This document shows, piece after piece, positions 23,393 to 35,047 of a DNA stretch of 64,000 bases (position 1 is its first letter; each line of letters opens with the position of its first letter). Position numbers and translations under genes: made by a program. The notes under the pieces were generated by a model, which worked only from the letters and a program-made list of their open reading frames with translations, did no database searches and was not told the DNA's origin. The stretch spans positions 1-64,000 of the forward strand of contig JABANN010000124.1 of the NCBI GenBank assembly GCA_013115125.1. Reading direction: 5' to 3'. Source of the DNA: Perkinsus olseni (Eukaryota; Perkinsozoa; Perkinsida).

Positions 23393-26300
23393 TCAGCGGC
23401 CTGGCGAGTCCCGCGGTGCAGGTTGAGTAGCGCTGGCTCTGTTCTTCAAGCTTCTCCGAGGGGGCTTCTGGGGTGTCCTCTGCCCCTGACTATTGAAAGA
23501 ACCAACGCGACCAGGCTGCGAGCTCGGACGTTCAAGAGATGCCGGCGCACTCCAGGGCATCGTTTTTCGACGTTCATCGTCAATCAGTGGCGAAGTGGCC
23601 GTCACTGGTAGGGAGTAACGAACCCCTTGCTTAACACCATCCTCAGCCGAAGATCCCTTTCTCGATTCTGGGGCTTCCGGGGCCTTCTTTCTTTTTAATG
23701 AAGGGGCGAGCTTACGTGAGCTGGGAAGCACTGCGGTATGTATAGGGGACACTTCAAGCACTTCATCGTTCGTAAAAGGGTCCGACAGCCGCGACGGTCT
23801 GAAGAACTTGTGATACGGCAGCCCTTTGCTGTCCGTAGAGTAGAGAAGAGGGTCATGCTCTGGATGATAGACTTGCTGCCTCAGGTAATCCGTATGCTCG
23901 AACGTACCAGCTTTGCCTCGGCTCCACTGAGAGAAGGAAATCAGTGGACAGTAGACGCAACAACGGGCCTATTCCCAGCGTCTGCGGCCGGTCCATCCAC
24001 AGCAAGCTACAGGCTCGAAGACACTCTCCATTCACGCGGTGAAGAGGAAGTGCCAACCAGCTCACCTTGTTATCCAAGTTCGGTTTTTTTCTCCCCTCCA
24101 ACTCCGCGATATTAATCGCTGTCAAGTACTGAGGAGGTTATACATATGACTTCATGCAAAAACATTTTTTCGAAGGGAGTGGCAGAGGAAGTGACTCACT
24201 CGGGAGATATCGAAGACCAACTCGCTCTTCGTCATTTGCATGGTAAAGTCAACATAAAGCCGACTGCCAGTCGCCCTCAGTGCTGTTGAGCATTTCCGAA
24301 CATCCGGGAAGTCATCCCGCGGGATCAGAAGAGCGAGTTTCCTGAGTAGAGGCAGCACAGTAGCATTCGGCTTTGAGGTTCTCAGCACCAAGGCTGTCAG
24401 ACAACCGCACGCCTCAAGACCAGAACGCTTCTAGTAATCATCGCAGAAAGCTTCACTGACCTGCCATCTCCTAGCCTGATCTCCACGTTAGTGCCCTCTC
24501 TCTGCTCCTTAGCACCCTTCCCCAGCGCAGGCGTCCCTGACAGAACAGCGGCCAGTCGATGGACCGAAGGCAACATGGGCGAACTGAGGTGAGCAAGCCG
24601 ACCGAGGCACGGGCTGCTCAAATGCGGTTTGACGCCGCTTGACGGAGGGAGCCACGTGCATTCCACCATCCTACTCGGTTTATCAAAAACCCACTCGAAG
24701 CCGGTAGCGTTCGATTGGCATACGATGAAGGCCGGCTCAACCTTTTTCTTCTTCTTCCCCTTCTTCGTTTTCTGTTGAGTGACCTGCACGATTGAATTCG
24801 TGGTTCCCCGGAGCGGAGGAAGACTGGCAATAGGACGCGTACCTCAGACTCAGCTCGAGCTTGAGCTTCATCTGCATTAGTTCCGAGGAGTTGGAGAGTT
24901 TCATGCTGCCAAAGCAAAAGATGCTGCAGGTAGAGCTACAGCGACGAGCTCACCTCGAGACTCCTCACCGCCTTCGATAATGATGACACGCCGCCCTGCT
25001 GCATTCTGGCCAACACATAGTCGCTCATCGCCTGAAATCGAGAAGCACTCCGCTCGAGAGCGAGGAAGTTGGATCCATGCTGGCGTCGCCCTCGAACCTT
25101 CTGTAAATCTCCCTTCAATCCGAGCACAGACACGCTGCCATACTGGTAGTCTGGTGACTCATAAGCCAGGGCGACAAATGTTTCCATCATTAGGGAACAC
25201 GAGAGTTGATTATCATTGTAGAGATACTGCTCCCAGGCGTACACTCCAAAGGCCCTGCACAGCAAAGGTGTCGAAGCAAGTGTCCGCAGTGAACTTGAAG
25301 GAGCCTTACGGGATTTCCTTTGAGTCCTCGATGGTCATAACGATAATTGTATCAGTGGCATTGTCTTTCTCATTAAACAACGGCCCCATGAAATCTAAAT
25401 ATGAGATTCACCGCACCCCAGCCCGACGCAAACGAGGCCAAGCTGTCGGTGGCCATCGAGTAACTCACACGTGGGGTCCTCGAGCCTCCACGACAGTTTT
25501 GCAGTGTCATCGAGTCCGAAACACACCCCGAACTGAAGTGAAAGAGCCTACTAAGAGCGGTGAATAGACGCGACTTACAAGCAACGATCGCCGTGCTATT
25601 TCTGACAGAGGCTCGCCCTGAAAGGAGAGAGTCACTAGCATGCACGCAGCAAACAGGGGCAAGCGATAGAGACAAGCGTCGAGTCAGCAACCATTACCAG
25701 AGTGGCGGCGCCTTCTCCCTGAGAAAGAACGCAAGTAGAAAGCGGAGACAGAAGGGCGACCTTACGAGATTAAAAACAGGCGAGAACTTTTTATTCGTCT
25801 CTGAGGTCTCAGCCACCTGAAAATAAGGACGCTGCAGTAGCCCTCTCGACGAAGAGGCGCCATCGAGCAGGGAGACGTGGGCCTGACCATCTTCAAACGA
25901 GCCTCCACATCAATCGGCGTGAAGCGGGAGATCGCTCTGAGGTTTGTTATTGTGTGGCTTTCGAATAGCCGCTCAAGTCCCATCTCCAACGCTTGCTCAC
26001 ACGACTCAGGCTCCCAACCCACAGAGACAGTGAAGTATCTGATGGATAGAAGGCAAGGCCATGACTGGTGATGCCGCCATTGTTATGATGACATAATGCC
26101 CTACACAATGGTCTTAGTGGCTGTCACAAGCGGGAGCAGGAGTGCCCAATCGAGGTCTCTATCGTGTCAGAGACTGCCGACAAAAGTCAGTGAATTCTCA
26201 GTAGAAAGGCAGAGGGGATTCATTAGCGAGTATTGCTGCACCGTGCTCTCCCTCACTGAGGCTACTGAAAGATTAAGGCTCGCCGATATTAAGATATCGC

Positions 26301-28210
26301 GCCTCACGAGGATAAGATTATCCTCGTTCATAGGAAAGTGACGAGGAATCATGATGGATTCTTCTGCTGACCACTTACTTGTCCACATACTTATCATTCT
26401 CCTTATGAACTCTATAGACGAAGCTCACGAAGTGATGCCGCTGCCTCTTCCTCGCGGATTTTTCCTCTTCGTTCTTCCAAACTACCAACGATTTCGGCCC
26501 AGTGTACTTTCCTAAGGTTAGACTTCGTTGCTCGAATACTGTAGCACCAGGAAGCTCCTCTACCTGTATAAACCTTCCAACGGAATTTGACGTCTGGGTG
26601 ATAACATGATAGCTCGCTCCTTGTGTCCTTCTACGAAAGAAAGAAAACTGATGGAGACGCGCCCATCCTCGTGTCAACGCTGGCAAGCTCAATCAAGGCG
26701 TTAACGAACAACTGTTGGTGGCCGTGGCGTCAAGACGCAAGAAGCTGCGCGAGGCTGTGAGATGCATTACCAGCTTCGAGAACATTTCAATTCGTAACTA
26801 GTAAAAATCTCACCGAATCTATTCACCTCTAAACCCAATCTGCCGGCGTTCTCGGCGAGAACTCCTCGCAACGAACGACCGGCGACATTGTTACCTTGGT
26901 CGAAGCCTCGGAAGCAATATCCTCGAGGTCCTTGAACTGAGACACCACAGAGTTCAGCTGCACTAGCCTCTAAGATGAACTACTCACCTTGAAGGTGGCG
27001 TCCTCCTTGCCGGCCTTGATGGCTCGTTCGTACTGACAGAGAGTGAGGTGGATCCACGACGAGAGATCACCAGCTCTCGGAGCAGTAGGCAGCCGAGTCT
27101 CACCAAGGCTATGTCGCTCCTCAGCTGCTTCAGTGTGTAGTCATCACTTCCTGACCTCCGTCGTGCTGGCGGCAGGAACTCTTTGCGGAGGGAAATCTGC
27201 CCGGCATCGAGGATGGTCTTGCAGGTGCCGTTGTAGTCAGCTCGAACGTCCTCATCAATTTTCTCCAAGCGGAGGAGGCTCGTCAGTCGCCCCTCCCACT
27301 CTTTGTTCAAGTCGACGCCGTACTCACTGACACAAAGACCAGCTGAACTCGAGAGCCCACCTGCAAGCTACTTACCGGCCGTCCACCAAAAAGGCCACAG
27401 TTAGCTCAGCTTCGGGCCTCTTGAGCAAGCTCAGGGGGTCACCACGATAGTAGGAGTAGAAGTCCTCTGCGAGGGGTCATCACCCTGAGCTCCTCCACAG
27501 AGAAGTCAAGTCTCACCTCTATACCAAAGACGCCAGTACAAGGTCTGTCCTGCATCATTCTTAGCTCGACACTCCGAAGCCTACAAACAACCGCTCCTCG
27601 GAAGGGTGATGTGGAATACACAACGGGCCATTCGGTGGTTTAATTGCACCAATGATAGAATACCTACGCCAAACGCTTCTTGAGCCGTCTGCGCTAGAGA
27701 CTTCGCCTGAGAACAACAATGATGCTCAGAAGCTGAATGCATCGAAACCAGAGAGACATATCGAGTAGAAGCCAGACCCAGGCCGGAATAGCAATGCTAA
27801 GGCCTTTTGTAGACAACAGCAACTGGTGAGAAGTTGATGCTTGACTCCCAGCCAGCGTACCAGTATGTCGGGTAGTAGGAGTCGGGTAGAGGGCCTAGGA
27901 TGACTTCCCTGCTGCTCATCCTGATGCCCCCCTCTTGCAGTAACATCGTCAAGTCTTGGCAGTTTACCCGCCCGAATGGACGGCACCAGCTCCAGTTCGT
28001 CTTGTTTCACCTTCTTTTTGGACTGCCATAGACATAGATGGGCATCGAGCCACGGTGTGCGCGCTCTGCCGTGAGACTCGCCAATGGAAACTCCCGAAGA
28101 ACTTCTTTCACCTTGAATAACTTCCCAAAGCATTTGCCACCGAAGCAGCCAGTCCCTATGGATATGCCACAGTTTGAAGCGATTACTAGCCCCGCAGCGA
28201 AGATCCTCAT
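23393..28210 (-). CDS. secreted repeat protein, gene C: one module of four units plus basic tail
   Basis: Exon 1 (28112-28210) encodes a signal peptide MRIFAAGLVIASN and the segment GCFGGKCFGKLFK; a Lys-rich exon SKKKVKQDELELVPS follows. Four units then read: b AKSLAQTAQEAFG, c DRPCTGVFGIE, d RPEAELTVAFLVDGR and e DDYTLKQLRSDIALV; then YERAIKAGKEDATFK, FKDLEDIASEASTK, VKFRWK, and e with SCEQALEMGLERLFE and FTPIDVEARLKMV; then the microexon GEGAATL (25698-25718), GEPLSEIARRSLL, DDTAKLSWRLEDPT, TDTIIVMTIEDSKEIP, and e with LGLKGDLQK; and last WQHETLQLLGTNADEAQ, FEWVFDKPSR, NVEIRLGDGR, and e with CSTALRATGSRLYV. The last exon (23393-23879) is a basic, Ser/Pro-rich tail of about 160 residues. Family and function unknown. 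Confidence 0.72.
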
Positions 28211-28469
28211 GGAGGGAAGAAGTCCCTAGGGAGACAGCTCCGCTCACACACCCCAGCCGAGGCCCATCATTGACAAGCGCAAAGACGGTGGGGTGGGGCG
28301 ATCATGAGGAGATTGACCAGATCAACATCATGAGGAATAAGCAAAGCAGTGCGTGTAAATGTTGAGGCCTGCGTACGGCACCTGATGATGATGAAGATTA
28401 AACTACCGTTAGTCGACGCCTATGCCGGTAGCTTCGGTCAACGTGAAGCCATTTACTGCTGCTGAGTTC
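28211..28469. other. short intergenic gap; 5' region shared with 29820-29960
   Basis: The 260 bases between gene C and the stop of the next gene include a segment (about 28215-28345) clearly related to about 29820-29960: both contain the same CACACCCCAGCCGAGGCC core and an AACATCATGA element at the same spacing. Shared 5'-flanking DNA indicates the neighbouring genes arose by duplication that included upstream sequence. Confidence 0.65.
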
Positions 28470-29620
28470 CTACCGCGGAGATATCCGGCATGGATTCCGG
28501 ACGGCTACTTCCTGCTGCTGTGCATCAAACCGAAGAAATGAGACTGAAAAGAAGCACCATCCCTCACCGTCAATCGTCAATTGGAAGACGCCTTATGCGG
28601 CCCCTCAACTCACCTTCGACCGCAAATCATGGCTTAACTCCCTCAATGTAACCTGGGAAAGCTTCTTATCTGGGCCGTACCTCGCCGCTACAGCCCTCTC
28701 CAGGACCGACCGACAGATCGTCTTCATGAGGGTCTCGCCTTCCGCACCGTGCAAGTCGCGAATAGTGAAAGTGAAACGCAAACGTAATCTGAGGAGAAAA
28801 AAGGAGCTTGTCGCTACTCGGCAACCGACGGAGGGGAACTGATGATTTCTGGGGTGAGTCGGTCAGAATGCGATCCTTACTGGCCCTTTTTCAGCAAAAA
28901 CCCGTCACTCGTCTCCGACAGCTCGTCGAGGTTTTTTCCTAAGCGAAAGCCCTGATTCCCCGCCTTACAAAGAGCAGCAGTGCGCGGATGCTGCTCACCT
29001 TCCCGTGGCCAAGACCACGTTATTCTAGAGTTATTAGGAGCGCACCTCCACACTCTTTCAGGTAGACCTTCAACCCGGGACTGACCGTGAGGGAGGGGTG
29101 GTCGGAATACTCACTGATGGAAGACTCCACAGCCAAGACTCACCACATAACGTTGTGGTATCAAGTCCTTAACCAGCTCCTCCAAGCTCCGGTCCTCAGG
29201 ATTGGCGCTCGGTGGCGGCCTGTTGTGAATTTCCTAGTTACTCGTCGGCCATTGGACGGGGGGTGCGGAGTACGCTGTTGTGATCTCACCGTGGTGCGGT
29301 ATCAACTTTCGAAGGGGCAGTCTCGGTGCCTTTCTTCGCCATCAGAAGTGCTTTTTGGACCCCCTGAGAAAGCATAAAGGTAAGACATACTGAACACCGT
29401 GGAAGCCTACCCTCCACAGCTCGTCGTTCAGGCCCATCCTCGGCAGGCGCGCAGGAGGAGGTGAGCCTGGTCGCTGAGTGTCACTCAGCGGCACTTCCTC
29501 ACTCAGTGAGTGCGGAAGTGCGACTGATGAGCGGCCCACCGCTCCTACATTGCTGGACGTTGAAGATCCATCAACGTAGATGACTAGGAGCACGAGTAAA
29601 CAACCGGACAGAAGGCAGCG
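28470..29620 (-). CDS. single-unit member of the repeat family (gene D'), 5' end unresolved
   Basis: One complete set of parts can be read: an exon with a hydrophobic stretch CLLSGCLLVLLVIYVDGSS (signal-peptide-like) running to GLNDELWR; b VQKALLMAKKGTETAPSK; c PEDRSLEELVKDLIPQR; a very short d with NNVVLATGK; and e ICRSVLERAVAARYGPD followed by LRELSHDLRSK at about 28630-28795. The final exon QEVAVRNPCRISPR ends in TAG at 28472-28470. These parts are closest to the last unit of gene D. No in-frame ATG precedes the hydrophobic exon. Further upstream (about 29690-29815) the homologue of the gene C signal-peptide exon is visible (IPTAGLVTVSNC) but its Met codon is TCG. It is either a short gene with an unfound first exon or a decaying copy. 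Confidence 0.5.
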
Positions 29621-29814
29621 ACATATCTGGGAAACCTTCTGAGGAGTAACAGTCCACCTTCAGCTGCGGAAGCGATTGACTCAGCCAATCTAATCTTTTC
29701 CATCACAGGAACATGGTTCGAGGAATTCTACGTCACCGGAGCAGCTCTTCACGGAAGTGAGACAGTTAGAAACGGTTACTAGCCCTGCAGTGGGGATCCT
29801 CGAGGAAGAAAGAA

Positions 29815-29965
29815 GCCCAACGGAGGCGGCAGCAGCATCTCCATTCGCACACCCCAGCCGAGGCCTGTCATTGACGAGCGCAAAGACGGCGGGTTGGTAC
29901 GATCATTGGGAGTGTGAGAACATCAACATCATGAACAATAAGCAAAGTGATGCCCGAAGACGATG
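29815..29965. repeat. duplicated 5'-flanking segment, second copy
   Basis: Related to about 28215-28345 upstream of gene C, as described there. It lies just upstream of the decayed signal-peptide exon of the single-unit gene, so the duplicated piece covered the flank and the first exon. Confidence 0.6.
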
Positions 29966-30085
29966 AGATGGTAGGCGGATCGGCATCTGACAATGATGAT
30001 AATGCTACTCAAACTGGGCTGCGCTATCAACGCCGACCTAAATCGCTCAGAACATAACGGCGGGTTGTCCTAGGGGAGCGCATCT

Positions 30086-32549
30086 TTAGTATAAGTTCAT
30101 GATGAACAGGCTGGGGGCTACTTCTACCGAGTACTGCTGCGTCGAAAGAAGCCAAAGAGACGTTCCTGACAGACAAGAGGTGTTATTCTCTAACGCCACT
30201 ATGCTGATGGAGGCAGCGACTCACCGGCAACCACTACGGAATGACTACGATTCAGCCACTCACTTTTTTTCGAATATCGTCCTCGAACTTCTTCAATGCT
30301 ATCTGTTCAAGGCTCTTGGCTTTGGATTTGTACCTCACTGCCACCGCCTTCTCCAGTGTCAATCGGCAGATCCTGTGTAAGAGCTCATCATGTCGGGCTC
30401 CATTAAGATCTTCACGACCGAATGGGAATCGTAACCGCACCCTGAGGCAGGGAGACACGACACAAGTGAACTCGCACGTACTCGTCCCATGGGCAGCAGC
30501 GGAGATCCAATTCTACCGCTCACGCCTCTTACTTGCCCTTCGAGATCACAACGACTTCGCTCTTCCCCGGGAAGTCATCGAGCTCGAAGCCTGAACCAGC
30601 GCCATTCCCATCAAGCACCCCCCCGCGTCTAGGAGTTTCAACTTACTTTTCCGTGGCCAAGACCACACAACTTGTGAGTTTGGCGGCGTACAGGTCCACA
30701 TTGACTCGGGCAGGCCTTTGACCTCGGACTGACAAGAACAGCTGGCAATGCCCTCACCCATGTGGGGATCATCCAACAACTCACAGTGCCCCGTTGCGGC
30801 ACCAAGCCCTCCACGGTGTCCTTCAAAGTCCGCCCTTCCGAGTCACTGGTTTCAGGAGCGTTGCCCACTCGAGATGGCGGCCTGTCGATGAGGAGTTCAT
30901 CACAATTAACTCGCCTCCCTCCAGTAGTCTCCACTCATCTTTCGCTAGGATGCGTCATCTCACCGTAATCCGCTTTCCCTCTGCGCAACTTCAGCGTGCT
31001 CTCTTCTCCTCTGGCTCGCCCGTCTGTTCGCCTGAGAAACTGAAGATAACATCCGCAAATCGCCGGCAGTCGCTCACGTTCTTCACTCGAATGTCATTGT
31101 CCATGGCCGTGGATATTTGCGCTGTTGACCTGCCTTGGACCTAGAGTGGGAAGAAGTACGAAAAGATTGGTACGCCGAGATAATTCAGAATTTCGCCGTG
31201 AGGGTTGGGAGGTTTTTTTTACCCTCATCCTCACCAACATTACCATGGACTTCACGTATTCAACAATCACGAGCGCACCCAGATCGTGACCAGCGGTTCG
31301 ATAACAGGAGACGGGATCGAAGCGAAGAGCTATTGTCGCTAGCTATCAAATCGTCCGTGAATAACAGGGGAATCATGAACGGCACAATAACCTCCTCACC
31401 GGGAACTCGCTCAGATCCGCTAGCTCCTTCCTTTTCTTCGATTTCCTCACCTTCTCACCCTCAAGTACGACGGCCAAGTACTGCACCAGAGGAACATTCA
31501 CCATCCATCCCGCACTTGGCGGGTCCACCCAATCATCACCCTACTCGTTCCATATCCGACATCAATTCATAAGGCGTCATCGTCTCCATCTTTAAGCTTG
31601 TTTGGGTCTCGTACAGTGCATGGAAGGCAACAATGAAGGCCTCCTCACAGATGAGAGCGCCGGTTGTTGTCAAAATCTTCTCGACCGGCACTGGGAAGGT
31701 CCTGCGAAATGTCAAACCAATTCCTAACCCGGCTGCCGAGACCAACTCACTTGTCTCCGAAGGCGAACACAACGACATAGCGGTTCTTCCTCTCCGTAGT
31801 GAGGGCCTTCGAGAAAGGGAGGAAGGATCCTTTGTAGTGACCTGCAAGTGGCACTGAGAGGCCCTCGACGACTGAAGGCTCACTACCTTTATCATGACTC
31901 TGCCATCTGAGACCCGGTGTGCTCCTCAGAGAACAGGTCCTCTGCTTCACGACTGCAGAGCTGGCCTTGGACTTGAAGATCTGACAACCAGGTTCCGACT
32001 ACTAAGGAAAGCACGGCAATCCCTACTCCTTGACTCTTCTTAGAGTTGAGCTGTCGGGTTTCATCTTCTAGACTGCCCAGGGTGACGTGCTGAGGAAATA
32101 CCGGTGGCTAGGAAGGGTCCGGTGGCCAGTGGCGTCTACCTGTAGCTTCGTTCCCGGTGGCAAAGTGTGGACGCGAAAGCTGATCAGTGTCTGAGTCTAA
32201 ATGATATACTACGACTGTTGGCACTACTCACCACCACTGATACTACCTGTCGCACGTCTCCGAGTAAAGCAGTTAGAGAAAGCTCGTCTGGGTCATAGTC
32301 CGGGCCGTACGCTGTGCTCACGACATATTTCATAGTCAGCTTGCAGTCCAGGCCGACCCTGGAGAGTATCTTGTCGGGGTCCGCAGTGAGGACTCCGAGT
32401 GCTCTGATGACGGCGGCGAGGGGTACCATCAAAGCCACTCATACAGCACTCACTTTGAGTCGTTGTTGCCCGCTAGTCGGACCTCCACTAAGTGGCTAGC
32501 CTCGTGGTGCCCGACGATGACGATGTTGTCCAAACCCGAACCTGACGAT

Positions 32550-32587
<38 letters not shown>

Positions 32588-34835
32588 GAGCTGTCAACGG
32601 AGAGACACGAAAGGAAGTCATATTCAGTCACCTCGAGGAAGCCGGCGTTTGCTACTGAGGGTGAGCAGACGAATGTGGACTGCATAGAGGTCATCGGCGC
32701 CTCGGCAGGCAGGTGTCTGGAGGGAGGGTTTATTTACCGCTTCGACATTCATTCAGAAGGGTCGTGTTTAGTACCTCGATAGTCTTAGCCTGTGCGATGT
32801 CGATGAGGGATAGTCTCTGAAGAAAATGGTACGTGAACCACGTCGCCTCGAGACACGGTGATAGCGATGCCACCTCCGAGTGCTTACCTCTGGACCATCA
32901 GCGGTTTTGCGCTCCTGAGCAGGAAGACACACATCACTGAGATGCCAGATGCCAGAGGGAAAAATTCCGAAATGGTAGTCCAAACAGCAGCGAGTCTCTT
33001 ACCCTGAATTCTTCGAGAATCTGCGGGCGCTTGGACTTGGGCGTCTTAGCAGCCTGGTCGGCCAGCTGGGAGAGGAAGTGTACGATGACTTCCAATGGCA
33101 TGGCACTGACCTCTTTGAAGTCCTCTTCCACTTCTATTGGTGCCACTTGTTTGGCATCCCAATGCTTGTTTAGAGCAGAGCGGTAGAACAGGTTGACCCC
33201 GGCCTCGAGGATCGTCGAGCAGGTGGCAGGAGATGGTGGCGCGGACAGCTTTACTGGGAAGTACCTAGGCAAGCAAGTCTCCGACACACGCTCGTGAGCG
33301 ACGACGACGAAGTCATAGTCATCAAATCGTCTACACTACCACAGTTCCAGAGTTTCCATGCAGGGCCCCACTCACCAATCCTTGTAGATAAAGCACATGG
33401 AATGGCCTTTGTTGATCTTGCCCCATGCAGGCTTCTTTTTGTTAGAGCATTCAGCTGAGGATGAACACTACTCTGGATCATACGGCAGTGGTCGGCGCTG
33501 CTACCTTCGTTTGCTGACCACATGACGTAGAACCCTGCCGAGTAACAAATAGAGGGGGCCGATTTTGATTTCTGAAGCGATGAGGGCGGCTGCTTAGAGA
33601 CGAGAGGGAGCTTGCATGGGGGATGGATAATGGCATAGAGTGGCACATTTCTACTACAGCGCTACCGCTGGTACGGACTACGCTTGGCTGAGCAGCCAGC
33701 TTACCACGTTTGCAGCCTTGCCGATATCGTACAGGGTGATTCCCTGAGGAAGGAACTCCTGAGCTACTATGCTTCAGCAGGGGTTGGTGCCGTGAGTCTG
33801 GTGAAGTACGGTAGCCGTAGGACTGCAGGGGATAGTACTTTGAAGTCCACGCGGTCGTGCCTGTTCAGCTTCAATTGATCCTCATTCGCTCGGTTGAACT
33901 GACCAGACGCCGTACGATGAGCAGTAGCACAACGAAGACCTCACCATAACGATGTCACTCCGGAAGTCGTCATAGCTGATGCCCGACTGGGAGCCTTCAT
34001 ATAAAGCAGACAGTCCTTCCTCTAGAGCTACCGAACATATCTTTGACTCGGGTGCAGCTGCAGCAGGGGTGGGGTTATCCTCAAGGCCAACGGCAACGCT
34101 AGGGGGAACGGGCCGTCCCTCCAGATTCAAGGGTATCCTCACGGTGTACTGCCTGAGGTACAACAACAAAGATGAGAGGACGCAGGAGCTGGCTGGGGTT
34201 TCAGGCATCCCATCTACCGGCCGTCAACGAGGAAGGCGACATGCCAGTCGCCATAGGCGTTGGAATCAAGAGAGATGGAGGGCTCGTCTTGACGGTAACC
34301 CGAGGAAGAGGGGCCTAGCAAGGCCATGACGACCACCGCTGCGAGGCAGTGTAGTACGCCAAGGGCGAACTGTCCAACTTATGTTCCTTCCCGATGAGTC
34401 CGTAGCTTCACACTCAGTCATCTGAGGGCAGCAGTCTAGACGCAGGCCCGATGGAAGATACTGTGTCCTCACCCTCACGGCAGTATCGGCCAAGTACTGT
34501 AGAGAATAAACCTACAGGATATCGATGATGGCAAGAGTTAAAAAGGCATCGGCAGGGGCCCACCTTGAAGTCCTTGGACAAGACACCATATCCAGGGATA
34601 GAACTCCCTCGCCTCTGTGCTATTGGGGTTTCAACGCCATCCTCCGCGTCCTCATCCAACTCGTGAAATGTACTTCGATCCTTCTGAAATAGGGTGACAC
34701 GTCGAATGGTTCCACGGGCGGCCCGTCCCCCGCAGGTCTCACCCGTCCGAACGGGATCAAACAGTCAAAGCACGAGCTTGCGTGGGCCAGAGGTGCCGCT
34801 ACTGCCACAGAGAGCAGCGCCTGGCGAAGAATCAT
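30086..34835 (-). CDS. secreted repeat protein, gene D: about five units, very short tail
   Basis: The start MILRQALLSVAVAAPLAHA (34835) is a signal peptide followed by SSCFDCLIPFG. Parts in order include c RRGSSIPGYGVLSKDF, d YGDWHVAFLVDGR, e with CSVALEEGLSALYE; a LKLNRHDRVDFK; b TLYDIGKAANV; c SICYSAGFYVMW; d GHSMCFIYKDW; e YFPVKLSAPP with CSTILEAGVNLFYR; a LADQAAKTPKSKRPQ; a 27-nt microexon (32888-32914) and b RLSLIDIAQAKTIE; e LTMKYVVSTAYGPDYDPDE; b CHVTLGSLEDETRQLN; e VPVEKILTTTGA with YELMSDMERV; a YLAVVLEGEKVRKSKK; and a fifth unit whose e part ends LKKFEDDIRKKV. The last exon is QYSVEVAPSLFIMNLY with TAA at 30088-30086. Same exon grammar as genes B and C but much diverged. Function unknown. 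Confidence 0.68.
32551..32586. repeat. ATC trinucleotide microsatellite, about 12 copies
   Basis: A perfect ATC run on the plus strand (GAT on the coding strand). Reading phase of the flanking gene D parts puts it in an intron just upstream of a CAG acceptor; read through, it would encode a run of Asp. The part downstream of the acceptor (GLDNIVIVGHHEASHLVEV) matches the d part of other units. Confidence 0.85.
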
Positions 34836-35047
34836 GCTACACTATGATGAGAGTGACCGAACAACCTGAGTGTACTCACACGCTGACGAGCACAGGACTA
34901 TGAAGGATCCTTAGAAGGAGAAGAAGGTAGACACGAGCGAACAACACAACGGCCAAAAGTGACGAACATCAACACCAAGCGGTGCTCCGAGCGTCTTGCA
35001 TGGACCGTCAGTATCGATGCCATATGAAGTCCTTCATTGCCAAGGGC
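34836..35047. other. intergenic gap between genes D and E
   Basis: Only 212 bases separate the stop of gene E from the start of gene D in the same orientation. No feature is visible apart from A-rich patches on the plus strand. Confidence 0.5.

Noticed and set aside
24980-25567. 195-codon plus-strand open frame over gene C
   Set aside because: It runs antisense to several well-supported gene C exons (LGLKGDLQK e part, SWRLEDPT c part) and shows no conserved motif.
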